From NCBI RefSeq assembly GCF_014207445.1, contig NZ_JACHEM010000012.1, positions 213,917-277,916 of the forward strand: DNA of 64,000 nucleotides, read 5' to 3'. Below are positions 41,146 through 50,346 of the stretch, in pieces (positions within the stretch are counted from its first letter, which is position 1; every line of letters begins with the position of its first letter). The position numbers and the translations under genes were made by a program. A model generated the notes under the pieces. That model had not been told where the DNA came from and did not search any database. It saw nothing but the letters and a program-made list of their open reading frames with translations. Source of the DNA: Streptomyces candidus. GTDB lineage: Bacteria; Actinomycetota; Actinomycetes; Streptomycetales; Streptomycetaceae.

Positions 41146-43515
41146 ATGGCACTCGGCTACACCCGGCGCACCGGCACGCTGCCCGTCGAAGTGACCGGCT
41201 TCGTCGGGCGCGTCTCGGAGCTCGACCACGTACGCGGGCTGCTGCGCCGCTCGCGCCTCGCCACGCTGACCGGCCCCGGCGGCGTCGGCAAGAGCCGCCT
41301 CGCGCTGCGCACGGCGCTCTCCCTCAAGGGGGAGTACGAGGACGGCGTGGTTCTCGTCGAGTTCTCCGCCCTGCACGATCCGGAGCTGCTGCCGGGCGCG
41401 GTGGCGAGCGCGCTGGGGGTGCCCGAGCAGTCGGGGCGGATGATGCTGGACGTGGTGGTCGAGCATCTGTCGGACCGCCGGGTGCTGCTGGTGCTCGACA
41501 CCTGCGAGCACCTGCTGGACGCGTGCGCACTGCTCGCGGATCTGCTGCTGCGGGAGGCCCCGGGCGTGACGGTGCTGGCCACCAGCCGCCAGCCGCTCGA
41601 CGTGCCCGGCGAACACACCCTGCTCGTACCGCCGTTGGGCGACGACGACGCGATCGACCTGTTCGCCCAGCGGGCGGCGGCGGTCGTGCCCGGCTTCGAG
41701 GTCAGCGCGGACAACCGCGGCGACGTACTGGCCCTGTGCAAACGGCTGGACGGCATTCCGCTCGCCATCGAACTGGCCACCGTACGACTGCGGGCGCTGC
41801 CCCTGGAGCAGCTCGCCGCCCGTCTGGAACAGCGCTTCCAGGTCCTGACCGGAGGGCGGCGCAGCGCGGCGCTGCCCCGCCACCAGACGCTGCGCACCGC
41901 CATTGACTGGAGCCACGACCTGTGCTCGCCGCAGGAAAGGCTGCTGTGGGCACGGCTGTCGGTGTTCGCCGGGCCCTTCGACCTGACGGCCGCCGAGGAG
42001 GTGTGCGCGGACGACGAGGACGGCGGTGCGGCCGGCGCGCACGGACTGGCCCGGGAGCAGGTCCTGGAACACCTGATAGGGCTCGTCGACAAGTCGGTCG
42101 TCCTGCGCGACGGCGACGACAGCGCCCGCTACCGGCTGCTCGACACGATCCGCGAGTACGGCGCGGACAGATGCACGGACGAGGAGCGGGAACGGTGCGC
42201 ACGACGCCACCGCGACCACTACCTGAGCCGCGCCTCGTACTTCTTCGAGATGCTCCTGAGCGCCGAACAGGTGCCGCTGTACTGGCAGTTGCGCCGCGAC
42301 CTGGCCGACCTGCGCGGCGCCCTGGAATATTCGCTGTCGCGGCCGGACGGCGTGCGGCCCGCGCTGGTGATGGCTGCGCGGCTGTGGCCGTTCTGGTCGA
42401 CGGCCGGCCTCTTCAAGGAGGGCCGGTACTGGCTCGACAAGGGCCTCGCGCTGGACCTCCAACCGTCGCGGGAACGCTCCCAGGCCCTGCTGTGGGGCAG
42501 CCTCCTGGCCGTCATGCAGGGCGATGTGGGCCAGGCGCTGGCGGGTTTCCAGGAGACCTGCCGGGTCGCCGAGGCGTGCGGCTCCGAACTCGACCGGGTC
42601 CTGGCCCTCGGCTACATCGGCGGCATCGCCTGGCTCCTGGGCGACGAGGCGACCGGCCGCGGCACGCTCGCCGAGGCGCTCGCCGGGCAGCACCGGATCG
42701 GCGACCCGCTCGGGCTGGTGGTGCACCACTACCAGAGCGCGTACGTCCAGTCGCTGATACGGCACTCCGACGAGTCCGACGCCCACGCGGACGAGGCGCT
42801 GCGGCTGATCGCGGCGGCGCCCGGCGGCGGGGCGGGCGAGTGCATGATCACCAGCCAGGTGCTGGGCATCAAGGGGATGGCCGCGTGGACGCGCGGGGAC
42901 GCGCCGGAGAGCGTCCGGCTCGCCCGGGAGTCGCTGCGCGCCAGCCGGGAGCTGCGGGACTTCTTCGCGACCACGAACTCGCTGGAACTGCTGGCGTGGG
43001 GGTCCGCGGAGACCGGCAGGTGCAGGACGGCGGCCTGGCTGCTGGGCACGTGCAGCGAGCTGTGGCGCAGGATCGGCTCACCCATGATCGGCGTGGCGAT
43101 CTACCAGGACGACCACTCGCGGGTGGAGACCCTGCTGCGCAAGAAGCTCGGCGAGTCCGAGTACCGGCTGCTCTTCGGGCAGGGGGCGCAGCTGGCGCTC
43201 GACCAGGCCGTCGAGCTCGCCCTGGCGGGTGCGGCACGGCCGGTGGCCGACGCGCCCGCGGGCGCGCGCGTGCCGTCCGTCGAGCACCTCACGCGGCGCG
43301 AGCGGGAGGTCGCCGCGCTGGTGTCGGAGGGGCTGACCAACCGGGAGATCTCCGAGCGGCTCGTCATCTCGAAGCGGACGGCCGACGCGCACGTCGAGCA
43401 CATCCTCGCGAAGCTGGGATTCTCCTCGCGGACGGAGATCGCGGCCCTCGCCGGGGAGGAGGCCGGGGGCGTGCGGCGTCAGTCGCCGGAGGCCTTCGAC
43501 GCGGGCCGCAGATAG
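41146..43515 (+). CDS. LuxR-family ATPase transcriptional regulator
   Basis: 789 aa. NB-ARC/STAND ATPase with Walker A GPGGVGKSRLAL near 44-55 and Walker B RVLLVLDTCEHLLDA near 112-126, then a winged-helix and TPR-like helical region (about 270-690), and a C-terminal LuxR HTH (LTRREREVAALVSEGLTNRE and RTADAHVEHILAKLGF). A signal-responsive activator of unknown regulon. The ATG at 41146 with GGGGGG is preferred to a GTG four codons earlier. Divergent from the PRC/DUF2382 gene; the 331-nt gap shows no other gene. Confidence 0.92.
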   Translation: MALGYTRRTGTLPVEVTGFVGRVSELDHVRGLLRRSRLATLTGPGGVGKSRLALRTALSLKGEYEDGVVLVEFSALHDPELLPGAVASALGVPEQSGRMMLDVVVEHLSDRRVLLVLDTCEHLLDACALLADLLLREAPGVTVLATSRQPLDVPGEHTLLVPPLGDDDAIDLFAQRAAAVVPGFEVSADNRGDVLALCKRLDGIPLAIELATVRLRALPLEQLAARLEQRFQVLTGGRRSAALPRHQTLRTAIDWSHDLCSPQERLLWARLSVFAGPFDLTAAEEVCADDEDGGAAGAHGLAREQVLEHLIGLVDKSVVLRDGDDSARYRLLDTIREYGADRCTDEERERCARRHRDHYLSRASYFFEMLLSAEQVPLYWQLRRDLADLRGALEYSLSRPDGVRPALVMAARLWPFWSTAGLFKEGRYWLDKGLALDLQPSRERSQALLWGSLLAVMQGDVGQALAGFQETCRVAEACGSELDRVLALGYIGGIAWLLGDEATGRGTLAEALAGQHRIGDPLGLVVHHYQSAYVQSLIRHSDESDAHADEALRLIAAAPGGGAGECMITSQVLGIKGMAAWTRGDAPESVRLARESLRASRELRDFFATTNSLELLAWGSAETGRCRTAAWLLGTCSELWRRIGSPMIGVAIYQDDHSRVETLLRKKLGESEYRLLFGQGAQLALDQAVELALAGAARPVADAPAGARVPSVEHLTRREREVAALVSEGLTNREISERLVISKRTADAHVEHILAKLGFSSRTEIAALAGEEAGGVRRQSPEAFDAGRR

Positions 43516-43634
43516 CGCGCCGCGGCGCTGAGGACCGCGACCGCGAAGAAGAGGGCGAGGAGGACCAGGGCGGCCGGCGGCAGCTCGGCGAGCGGCGTCC
43601 GGGCGGCGAGGGTGGCGGAGTGCGCGGGGCTCAT
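43479..43634 (-). CDS. Small single-pass membrane protein (tentative)
   Basis: 51 aa: a short N-terminus, one membrane helix (ALVLLALFFAVAVLSAAARY) and a basic tail. The 3' end overlaps the LuxR gene's 3' end by 37 nt, and there is no good ribosome binding site, so it may not be real. Confidence 0.35.
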   Translation of the reverse strand: MSPAHSATLAARTPLAELPPAALVLLALFFAVAVLSAAARYLRPASKASGD

Positions 43635-43887
43635 GGCGCACGGGTGCCCCGGCCGGACGGATCGGAACGTGGCTTCCGCCGGAAGGGGGAGGGGACCGCC
43701 CGCGTTGACGGCGGGGCCGGCCGTCTCGGTACGGAGTGCGGCCGTCGCGTTCCGGGCTCCGGAACGCGCGGGCGCGGCGCGGACCCGGACGGGCGAACCA
43801 CCGTGAGTGAGGCGGCATCCGGGGGTATCCGGGTGGCACAGCCCGTGCCGGATCCCGGTGCGGCCCGTACCGGAAGAGGACTCACCC

Positions 43888-44376
43888 ATGGCCACCACGG
43901 ACGTCGTCGAACTCATCCTCAAGGACCACCGCACGATGGAGGACCTGCTGCGGAACATGCGCAGCTCGGAGGCCGACCGGGCCAAGGCCCTCGACGAGTT
44001 CGCGGACCTGCTGATCGCCCACGCGCTCGCCGAGGAGGCCGAGGTCTACCCGGCCCTCAAGCGCTACAAGAAGATCGACGAGGAGGAGGTCGAGCACGGC
44101 GAGGAGGAACACGAGGAGGGCAACGAGGCGCTGCTCGCCCTCATGGAGGTCGAGGAGGTCGGCTCCGACGAGTGGGACGAGAAGCTGGAGGAGCTGTCCG
44201 AGAAGATCTCCCACCACACCGACGAGGAGGAGCGCACCATCCTCAACGACGCGCGGGCGAACGTGAGCGACGAGCGCCGGGCCGAGCTGGGCGCCGCGTT
44301 CACACGGGAACGCGACAAGCAGCTCGCGTCGGGCTGTGGCAGCCTGGACAATGTGCGCAAAATCGTCAAGCACTGA
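43888..44376 (+). CDS. Hemerythrin-domain protein
   Basis: 162 aa, four-helix hemerythrin HHE domain: LILKDHRTMEDLLRNM (first His near 14), LLIAHALAEEAEVYP (His-x4-Glu near 45-50), HGEEEHEEGNEALL, and KISHHTDEEERTIL. These His/Glu residues would ligate a di-iron centre sensing or storing O2/NO. Very acidic. RBS AGAGGA. Confidence 0.9.
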   Translation: MATTDVVELILKDHRTMEDLLRNMRSSEADRAKALDEFADLLIAHALAEEAEVYPALKRYKKIDEEEVEHGEEEHEEGNEALLALMEVEEVGSDEWDEKLEELSEKISHHTDEEERTILNDARANVSDERRAELGAAFTRERDKQLASGCGSLDNVRKIVKH

Positions 44377-44456
44377 CCGGACCGCCTCAGCCGCACCACC
44401 GGTGACCTGCGGAAACACCGGACCGTCCGGCACCGCCCACGCTCCCTGAGATTGCC

Positions 44457-45014
44457 ATGACTGAAAACGCGCTTTGGGGGAAAGCGCGACAGCAGAGCAC
44501 CGGACTTCACGGGGGACGTCAGGTGTACGACACAGGACGGGCGGTGCGAACGGTGCGGGAAGCGACGGTGGCTGCGGAAGTGACCATCCCCTTCAGTGCC
44601 AGCGCGACGTACGACGGCGCGCCGGGCACCATCGGGGAAGCCCGCGACTTCGCCGCGGACTTCCTGGTACGGGCCGAGGCGCTGCACGGGGTCACCGTCT
44701 CCCCGCGCACCTCGGGGACGGTCAAGCTGGTCGTCAGCGAACTCGTCACGAACGCGGTGAAGTACGCGCCGGGCCCCTGCCTGCTGGACGTGGCCATCGA
44801 CCGGGACGGCACCGACGCGGGTACCGGGACCGGCCGCGACACGTTGCGGATCACGGTCTGGGACACCGACAGCAGCCTTCCGCGGCCCGGCGCGCCCGAC
44901 CCCGAACGGATCGGCGGGCACGGCCTGGAGCTGGTGCTGGCGCTGTGCAGCAAGTACGACATCCAGCGGCTGGCCGGGGGCAAGCGGGTACGGGTGCACC
45001 TGCCGCTGAGCTGA
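44457..45014 (+). CDS. ATP-binding anti-sigma-type kinase (HATPase_c_2)
   Basis: 185 aa, the small serine-kinase/anti-sigma family abundant in Streptomyces. N box VKLVVSELVTNAVKYAPGP near 87-105, G1 box VWDTDSSLP and GGHGLELVLALCSKY near 153-167. It probably phosphorylates or binds an anti-anti-sigma factor; the partner is not adjacent. ATG; 80 nt after the hemerythrin gene. Confidence 0.88.
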   Translation: MTENALWGKARQQSTGLHGGRQVYDTGRAVRTVREATVAAEVTIPFSASATYDGAPGTIGEARDFAADFLVRAEALHGVTVSPRTSGTVKLVVSELVTNAVKYAPGPCLLDVAIDRDGTDAGTGTGRDTLRITVWDTDSSLPRPGAPDPERIGGHGLELVLALCSKYDIQRLAGGKRVRVHLPLS

Positions 45015-45131
45015 CCGATGGACGCCTCGCGGCAGGCCACGGCTGAGCGGAGGACCGCCACGCGGCACCCCGCTCGTCCGCCGGTGCGACGCCCGCCCGG
45101 CCGACCGCATCCCCGCCGAACGTCTCGCACC

Positions 45132-45172
45132 ACGTAGGCCGAAGCACCACGGAGGCCGAAGCACCACGGAGA
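45132..45172. repeat. 17-nt direct repeat, ~2.5 copies
   Basis: GGCCGAAGCACCACGGA repeated before the terminator. No further features in 45015-45254. Confidence 0.6.
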
Positions 45173-45174
45173 CG

Positions 45175-45210
45175 GAAGACCCCCGCCCGGGATCCGGGCG
45201 GGGGCCTTCG
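45175..45210. terminator. Bidirectional terminator
   Basis: CCCCCGCCCGG-GAT-CCGGGCGGGGG hairpin between convergent genes ending at 45014 (+) and 45255 (-). Confidence 0.8.
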
Positions 45211-45254
45211 GCCTAGGTGCGGGCGCGTGCGGCCCGTACCGCACCGCGCTCGGG

Positions 45255-45617
45255 CTACCCGTCGCGGCCGGCCAGCCGCAGCCGGACCTCCCGCTCCTGG
45301 TCACCGGACGCGTCCCCCTCGTCCACCAGCGAGAATCCCGCGGCCAGTGCGTTCCGGGCCAGCTCCACACCCTCCGGCGCGCCCTGAAGGGTGACCGTGA
45401 CCGAGCCGGAGAGGGAGGACGGACCGGCGGCCCCGTCCGTGTGCGCGTCGTCGGGAACGTCGAAGACGGACGTCCACACCGTGGGCCCCGCACCCGGGGT
45501 GTCCTGCGGCAGGTCCCCGGGGCCCCGGTCCGAGGACGGGAATCCCTTCGCGAGAACTTCGAGGACCGTGCGCGCGTCCTGCGCGGGACAGTCCGTGACG
45601 GTAACCGTGACCTTCAT
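45255..45617 (-). CDS. Protein of unknown function (120 aa)
   Basis: 120 aa, beta-rich start (MKVTVTVTD), a disordered Pro/Gly/Asp middle and a second strand-helix unit (GSVTVTLQGAPEGVELARNAL). Two alpha/beta halves suggest a ferredoxin-like fold. No family recognised. The ATG at 45617 is preferred to one two codons earlier because GAGAGG is then 7 nt away. 52 nt downstream of the LLM gene, so possibly cotranscribed. Confidence 0.65.
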   Translation of the reverse strand: MKVTVTVTDCPAQDARTVLEVLAKGFPSSDRGPGDLPQDTPGAGPTVWTSVFDVPDDAHTDGAAGPSSLSGSVTVTLQGAPEGVELARNALAAGFSLVDEGDASGDQEREVRLRLAGRDG

Positions 45618-45669
45618 GGTCATACCTCTCCTTGTGCGGTCGTTCCGGGCATCGGAGTGCGCCGGCGAA

Positions 45670-46647
45670 TCACAGTTCGCGCAGCGCGGGCAGCAGTTCC
45701 TTCTCCGCCCACTCCAGGTACGGTTCCTGCTGGTCGCCGCCGATCTGGACGAGCGCCACCTCGGTGAACCCGGCCTCCGCGTAAGGCCGTACCGCCTCGA
45801 CGAAGTCCTCGACCTTCGAGCCGCAGGGGATCGTCTCGGCCACGTCCTCGGGCCGGACGAACTGCGTCGCCCCGGCGAAGCCCGCAGGGCCGGGAAGTTC
45901 CGCGTTGACCTTCCAGCCGCCGGCGAACCAGCGGAACTGTTCGTGCGCCCGCGCCACCGCCGCGTCCCGGTCGGTGTCGAAGCACACCGGGAGCTGACCG
46001 ACGCGCGGCTTGCCCGTGCCGCCGTGCCGGTCGAAGGACTCGACGAGTTCGGCCTTGGCCTCCGTCGCGATGACGAGGTCGCCCAGCCGTCCGGCGAGTT
46101 CGCAGGAACGCGGGCCGGAGACCGCGATGCCGATGCCCGGGAGGTCGAGCCCCTCGTCCCCGGGCAGGTCCCACAGCTTCGCGTTCTCGACGTCGAAGTG
46201 CGCTCCGTGGTGGTTGACGTTCTCGCCCCGGAACAGGGCCCGGATGATCTCCACGGCCTCTTCCAGCATGTCGAGGCGTACGTGCGCGGCCGGCCAGCCC
46301 GCCCCCACCACGTGCTCGTTGAGGTTCTCGCCCGAGCCGAGCCCGAGCCGGAAGCGGCCCTGGGAGAGCAGTTGCATCGTCGCCGCCTTCTGCGCCACGA
46401 CGGCCGGGTGGTACCGGACGGAGGGGCAGGTCACGTAGGTCATGAGGGGGATCCGCTCGGTGGCCTGGGCCGCCGCGCCGAGCACGCTCCAGGCGTACGG
46501 CGCGTGGCCCTGCTCCTCCAGCCAGGGGAAGTAGTGGTCCGAGGTGACGGAGAAGTCGAAGCCGGCCTTTTCCGCTCCCACCACGTGGTCGACCAGGGCC
46601 CGGGGCCCGGCCTGCTCGGTCATCATCGTGTATCCGATTTGCACCAT
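45670..46647 (-). CDS. F420-dependent LLM-class oxidoreductase (TIGR03557-like)
   Basis: 325-aa TIM-barrel enzyme of the luciferase-like monooxygenase superfamily. Start M-V-Q-I-G-Y-T; SVTSDHYFPWLEEQGHAPYA near 33-52; RFRLGLGSGENLNEHVVG near 97-114, the cofactor-binding signature of F420-linked family members related to F420-dependent glucose-6-phosphate dehydrogenase; GIGIAVSGPRSCELAGRLGD. Substrate unknown. ATG with GGAGAGG. Confidence 0.9.
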   Translation of the reverse strand: MVQIGYTMMTEQAGPRALVDHVVGAEKAGFDFSVTSDHYFPWLEEQGHAPYAWSVLGAAAQATERIPLMTYVTCPSVRYHPAVVAQKAATMQLLSQGRFRLGLGSGENLNEHVVGAGWPAAHVRLDMLEEAVEIIRALFRGENVNHHGAHFDVENAKLWDLPGDEGLDLPGIGIAVSGPRSCELAGRLGDLVIATEAKAELVESFDRHGGTGKPRVGQLPVCFDTDRDAAVARAHEQFRWFAGGWKVNAELPGPAGFAGATQFVRPEDVAETIPCGSKVEDFVEAVRPYAEAGFTEVALVQIGGDQQEPYLEWAEKELLPALREL

Positions 46648-46858
46648 GCTGAGCGCCTCTCCGGGCAGTGAGCCCCGAAACGTGCGAAACCCCCGCCGAT
46701 CATGAGCCACATATCACCGTACATGCACCCAAAGCCCCTCACCACGGCGGAGGATAAGGTAATGGAACATTAAAGTCGATCAGTCTTGTCACGTTCTTAA
46801 CGCCTTTCTCCGCACCTTCCCCGGCCGTCAGCAGCGTTGATCTTCTCCGGAGGCCCCC

Positions 46859-47401
46859 ATGGGAACCCGCCGTTCCACACTCCCCGGCATAGGCACCCAG
46901 TACGACTTCGTCACCGAGGGCGGGCGGCACGTCTCCGTCGTCGTGCACCACGACGGCCGCCGCTTCCTCGGGTTCTACGACCGGGACGACCCGGACGCCT
47001 GCCAGGAGGCGATTCCGCTCTCGCCCGACGAGGCGACCGCCCTCGCCCACCTCCTGGACGCCTCCCCCATCGACGCCGTGCGCACGGCCGGCATCGACCT
47101 GGTCACCGAGCACATCCCGGTGACGTCGAGGTCCCCGTACGGCGGGAAGCTCCTCGGCGACACGAAGGCCCGTACCCGTACCGGCGCCTCCATCGTGGCG
47201 GTGCTGCGCCGCGCCAGTGCACACCCCTCCCCCGAGCCCGCCTTCCGCCTCGCCATCGGGGACACCCTCGTGGCGGTCGGCACCCGGGAGGGCGTGGACA
47301 CGCTCGCCGACCTGATCGCCGGAACGTCCTCCGGCGCGACCGCCGACACCGCCCGCGGCGACGCACGGGACGCCCGCGCCGCCGCCGGCGCCGACGACTG
47401 A
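46859..47401 (+). CDS. K+/H+ antiporter regulatory subunit (KhtT-like, TrkA-C)
   Basis: 180 aa. N-terminal region with GIGTQYDFVTEGGRHVSVVVH, then an RCK_C/TrkA-C domain (about 90-160: ASIVAVLRRASAH, AIGDTLVAVGTREGVDTL) that binds a nucleotide ligand in homologues such as Bacillus KhtT. It gates the antiporter encoded 17 nt downstream. ATG with GGAGG. Confidence 0.9.
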   Translation: MGTRRSTLPGIGTQYDFVTEGGRHVSVVVHHDGRRFLGFYDRDDPDACQEAIPLSPDEATALAHLLDASPIDAVRTAGIDLVTEHIPVTSRSPYGGKLLGDTKARTRTGASIVAVLRRASAHPSPEPAFRLAIGDTLVAVGTREGVDTLADLIAGTSSGATADTARGDARDARAAAGADD

Positions 47402-47418
47402 GGGACGGAACGATCGCC

Positions 47419-48762
47419 TTGCACCACACCACCGCTCTCCTCATCGAACTGGGCGCCGTCATCCTCACCCTGGGGATCATCGGCCGCCTGGCCGGCCGAA
47501 TAGGCCTGTCCCCGATCCCCCTCTACCTCCTGGCAGGTCTCGCCTTCGGCCACGGCGGGCTGATCCCGCTCAAGGCGAGCGAGGACTTCACCGCCGTCGG
47601 CGCCGAGATCGGCGTCATCCTGCTCCTGCTCCTGCTCGGCCTGGAGTACAGCGCGAGCGAACTGGTCACCAGCCTCAAGACGCAGTACCCGTCCGGCATC
47701 GTCGACTTCCTCCTCAACGCGGTCCCCGGCGCGGTCGCCGCCCTCGTCCTCGGCTGGGGCGCGGTCGGCGCGGTCGCCCTCGCGGGTGTCACCTGGATCT
47801 CGTCCTCCGGCGTCATCGCCAAGGTGATGACCGACCTCGGCCGCCTCGGCAACCGCGAGACCCCCGTCGTGCTGGGCATCCTGGTCATGGAAGACCTCGC
47901 GATGGCGGTCTACCTCCCGCTCCTGACGGCGATGCTCGCGGGCGTCGGACTGGCGGGCGGCAGCATCACCCTCCTCATCTCGCTGGGCACGGTCGGGCTG
48001 GTCCTGTACGCGGCGCTGCGCCACGGCCGGCTGATCAGCCGTGCGGTGTCCTCCGACAACCCGGAGATGCTGCTGCTGGTCGTGCTCGGCCTGACCGTCC
48101 TGGTGGCGGGCCTCGCCCAGCAGCTCCAGGTCTCGGCGGCGGTCGGCGCCTTCCTCGTCGGCATCGCGCTCTCCGGCGAGGTCGCGGAGGGCGCGCACAA
48201 GCTCCTCGCCCCGCTGCGGGACCTGTTCGCCGCTGTCTTCTTCGTCTTCTTCGGCCTCTCCACAAACCCGGCGGACATCCCGCCGGTACTCCTCCCCGCC
48301 CTCCTCCTGGCGCTCGTCACGACGCTCACGAAGATCGGCACGGGCTGGTACGCGGCGAGACGGGCCGGCATCGGGCGCAAGGGGCGGCTGCGCGCGGGCG
48401 GCACGCTCGTCGCGCGCGGCGAGTTCTCGATCGTCATCGCGGGCCTGGCGGTGGCCACCGAACCGCGCATCGGGCCGATCGCCACCGCGTACGTCCTGAT
48501 CCTGGTCGTCATCGGCCCGCTGGCCGCCCGCTGGACGGAGCCCCTGTTCTCCCGGCTGCAGGGGATGCCGGGCAGGAGGCGCAAGCCGCCGACCGCGGGC
48601 CCGCCGAGCATGGAGGACATGATCGCGGCGGAAACGGCGTCGCCGCCCCCGGCCGAGCCCCTCACCGGCGAGACGCCGTTCCGGCCCGACGGTCCACCGT
48701 CCCTCCCGCCCCGGACACCCCCGCAGGCGGCCGGGACCCCGCCCCAGGCGGCACGGTCCTGA
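47419..48762 (+). CDS. Cation:proton antiporter, CPA2 (KhtU/KefB-like)
   Basis: 447 aa, about 12 membrane helices of the Na+/H+ exchanger family: GHGGLIPLKASEDF, GVILLLLLLGLEYSASEL, WISSSGVIAKVMTDLGRL, GILVMEDLAMAVYLP with the transport Asp, and FFVFFGLSTNPADIP. The C-terminus is a short Pro-rich tail without a TrkA-N domain, consistent with a separate regulatory subunit. A TTG at 47419 is the best start for the first helix. Confidence 0.9.
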   Translation: MHHTTALLIELGAVILTLGIIGRLAGRIGLSPIPLYLLAGLAFGHGGLIPLKASEDFTAVGAEIGVILLLLLLGLEYSASELVTSLKTQYPSGIVDFLLNAVPGAVAALVLGWGAVGAVALAGVTWISSSGVIAKVMTDLGRLGNRETPVVLGILVMEDLAMAVYLPLLTAMLAGVGLAGGSITLLISLGTVGLVLYAALRHGRLISRAVSSDNPEMLLLVVLGLTVLVAGLAQQLQVSAAVGAFLVGIALSGEVAEGAHKLLAPLRDLFAAVFFVFFGLSTNPADIPPVLLPALLLALVTTLTKIGTGWYAARRAGIGRKGRLRAGGTLVARGEFSIVIAGLAVATEPRIGPIATAYVLILVVIGPLAARWTEPLFSRLQGMPGRRRKPPTAGPPSMEDMIAAETASPPPAEPLTGETPFRPDGPPSLPPRTPPQAAGTPPQAARS

Positions 48763-48963
48763 CTCGCTCGATCGGACGCAGCGTCACGCGCGTCCGCAGA
48801 GCCAGGAACGGGCCGGAAACACGAGGTCACGGGGGTGTCCGCCCGTTGGCGGGCAGCCGTCGGCCATGACGGTCCGTGTCTGAAATATTGCGCTGGATCA
48901 ACAGCCTTCGGACGGTGGAGAAGAGCACCCCGCTCCTTCGCACCTCCGAAAGGAACCCTCTCC

Positions 48964-49599
48964 ATGCGCATGCCCCGCAGAGCCGGCCTCCTCGTCTCGA
49001 CCGCCGTGTGCGGCGCCCTTGTCCTGGGCACGGCGGGCCCGGCCATCGCGGTCGTCAGCGACCACTCGGTGTCCTCCGAGGCGGCCCCCGGCCCGATCCC
49101 CGACGCGGAGGCGCTCACCGGGCAGGCGAAGAGCCTGGCGGACACCGCCGGCGTCCTCAAGCCGGTCGCCGACCTGGTGGGGGCCGTACTCAAGGCCCCC
49201 GACGGCAAGATCGCCCCCGACGCCGCGGCACGGCTCGGCAAGCCCGTCGACGAGGCGCTGGCCACGCTGGCCAAGCCGGTCCCCGCGCCCAAGGCCCCGG
49301 CCGGTGCGGGCCTGAAGGTGCAGGCGGCGGCGGACCTCCAGGCGGACATCACTGCGTTGCTGAAGATCCTCGGGGCGGGCGACCCGAAGGCCATCACGAC
49401 CGCCGTCAAGGCCGTCCTCACCGGCAGCGTGAACGTGCTGGCCGCCGTCCTGCTCGGCGACGGTCTCCCGGCTCCCGACCTGAAGGGCCTGCCCGAGCTC
49501 CCGAAGATCCCGGGCGCCGCCACGACGCCGCAGGCCCCCGGCACGACGACCCTCCCGGCGCCGATCGTCCCCGCGGAATCCGCCACCCCGGCGGAGTAG
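48964..49599 (+). CDS. Secreted protein of unknown function
   Basis: 211 aa with a clear signal peptide (basic n-region, AGLLVSTAVCGALVLGTAGP, cleavage after A-I-A near 29). The mature part is Ala/Lys/Pro-rich, helical in the middle (LADTAGVLKPVADLVGAVLK, DITALLKILGAG) and ends in a Pro/Thr-rich tail. No family recognised. RBS GAAAGGA. Terminator follows. Confidence 0.8.
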   Translation: MRMPRRAGLLVSTAVCGALVLGTAGPAIAVVSDHSVSSEAAPGPIPDAEALTGQAKSLADTAGVLKPVADLVGAVLKAPDGKIAPDAAARLGKPVDEALATLAKPVPAPKAPAGAGLKVQAAADLQADITALLKILGAGDPKAITTAVKAVLTGSVNVLAAVLLGDGLPAPDLKGLPELPKIPGAATTPQAPGTTTLPAPIVPAESATPAE

Positions 49600-49609
49600 C
49601 GGCAGCACC

Positions 49610-49647
49610 GGAAGAGGCCCGCGCGGGCGACCGCACGGGCCTCTTCC
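49610..49647 (+). terminator. Terminator
   Basis: GGAAGAGGCCCG / CGGGCCTCTTCC 12-bp stem 10 nt after the stop at 49599. Confidence 0.8.
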
Positions 49648-49720
49648 GCGTTCCCCGGCAGGCCTCTGCCGTGTTCCCGGCGGCCCCTTTGGAGCGCCTT
49701 CGGCTCACAGCCTGTTAGAT

Positions 49721-49736
49721 TCTACAAAGCTGTAGA
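49721..49736. promoter_or_regulatory. Inverted repeat upstream of the TerB gene
   Basis: TCTACA-AAGC-TGTAGA in a rare AT-rich patch 28 nt before the ATG; candidate operator or promoter element. Confidence 0.45.
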
Positions 49737-49763
49737 TCCATCACCTGAAGACGGAGACACTTC

Positions 49764-50219
49764 ATGGCCCTGTGGGACCGCCTCAAGGAAACCGCCTCTA
49801 CGATGCAGACCCAGCTGGAGTCGAAGAAGAACGAGCTGAAGAGCGGCTCGTTCCGCGACGCGAGCATGGCCATGTGCGCGCTGGTCGCGGCGGCCGACGG
49901 CAGCATCGACCCGGCCGAGCGGCAGCGCGTGGCGGCCCTCATCGGCACGAACGACGTCCTGAAGAACTTCCCCGCCGACGACCTCCAGCGTCGCTTCAAC
50001 GACTACTGCGGCAAGCTGACGGCGGACTTCGCGTTCGGCAAGGTGAGCGTTCTCCAGGAGATCGCCAAGGCGAAGAAGAAGCCGGCGGAGGCACGCGCGG
50101 TCATCCAGATCGGCATCGTCATCGGCGGTGCGGACGGCGACTTCGACAAGTCGGAGCAGGCCGTCGTACGGGAGGCCTGCTACACGCTGGACCTGCCGCC
50201 GCACGAGTTCGACCTGTAA
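49764..50219 (+). CDS. TerB-family protein
   Basis: 151 aa, tellurite-resistance TerB fold: MALWDRLKET start, FRDASMAMCALVAAADGSID near 31-50, and GIVIGGADGDFDKSEQ near 117-132, two Asp-containing metal-binding loops. In Streptomyces TerB belongs to the Ca2+-linked Ter stress system; no other ter genes are nearby. RBS GGAGA. Confidence 0.9.
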   Translation: MALWDRLKETASTMQTQLESKKNELKSGSFRDASMAMCALVAAADGSIDPAERQRVAALIGTNDVLKNFPADDLQRRFNDYCGKLTADFAFGKVSVLQEIAKAKKKPAEARAVIQIGIVIGGADGDFDKSEQAVVREACYTLDLPPHEFDL

Positions 50220-50272
50220 GCACGTTCGGCCTGTGCACACGTTCGACCGGTAAGCACGTCCGGCCTGTAGGC
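50216..50272. repeat. 17-nt degenerate repeat, three copies
   Basis: TAAGCACGTTCGGCCTG and two diverged copies follow directly after the TerB stop, which lies in the first copy. Confidence 0.65.
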
Positions 50273-50346
50273 ACGACGGGCCGACGGGCCGTCCGGGCCC
50301 TCACCCCGCCCGGACGGCCCGCCGTGCGCCGCGCTGCCGCGGCGCC

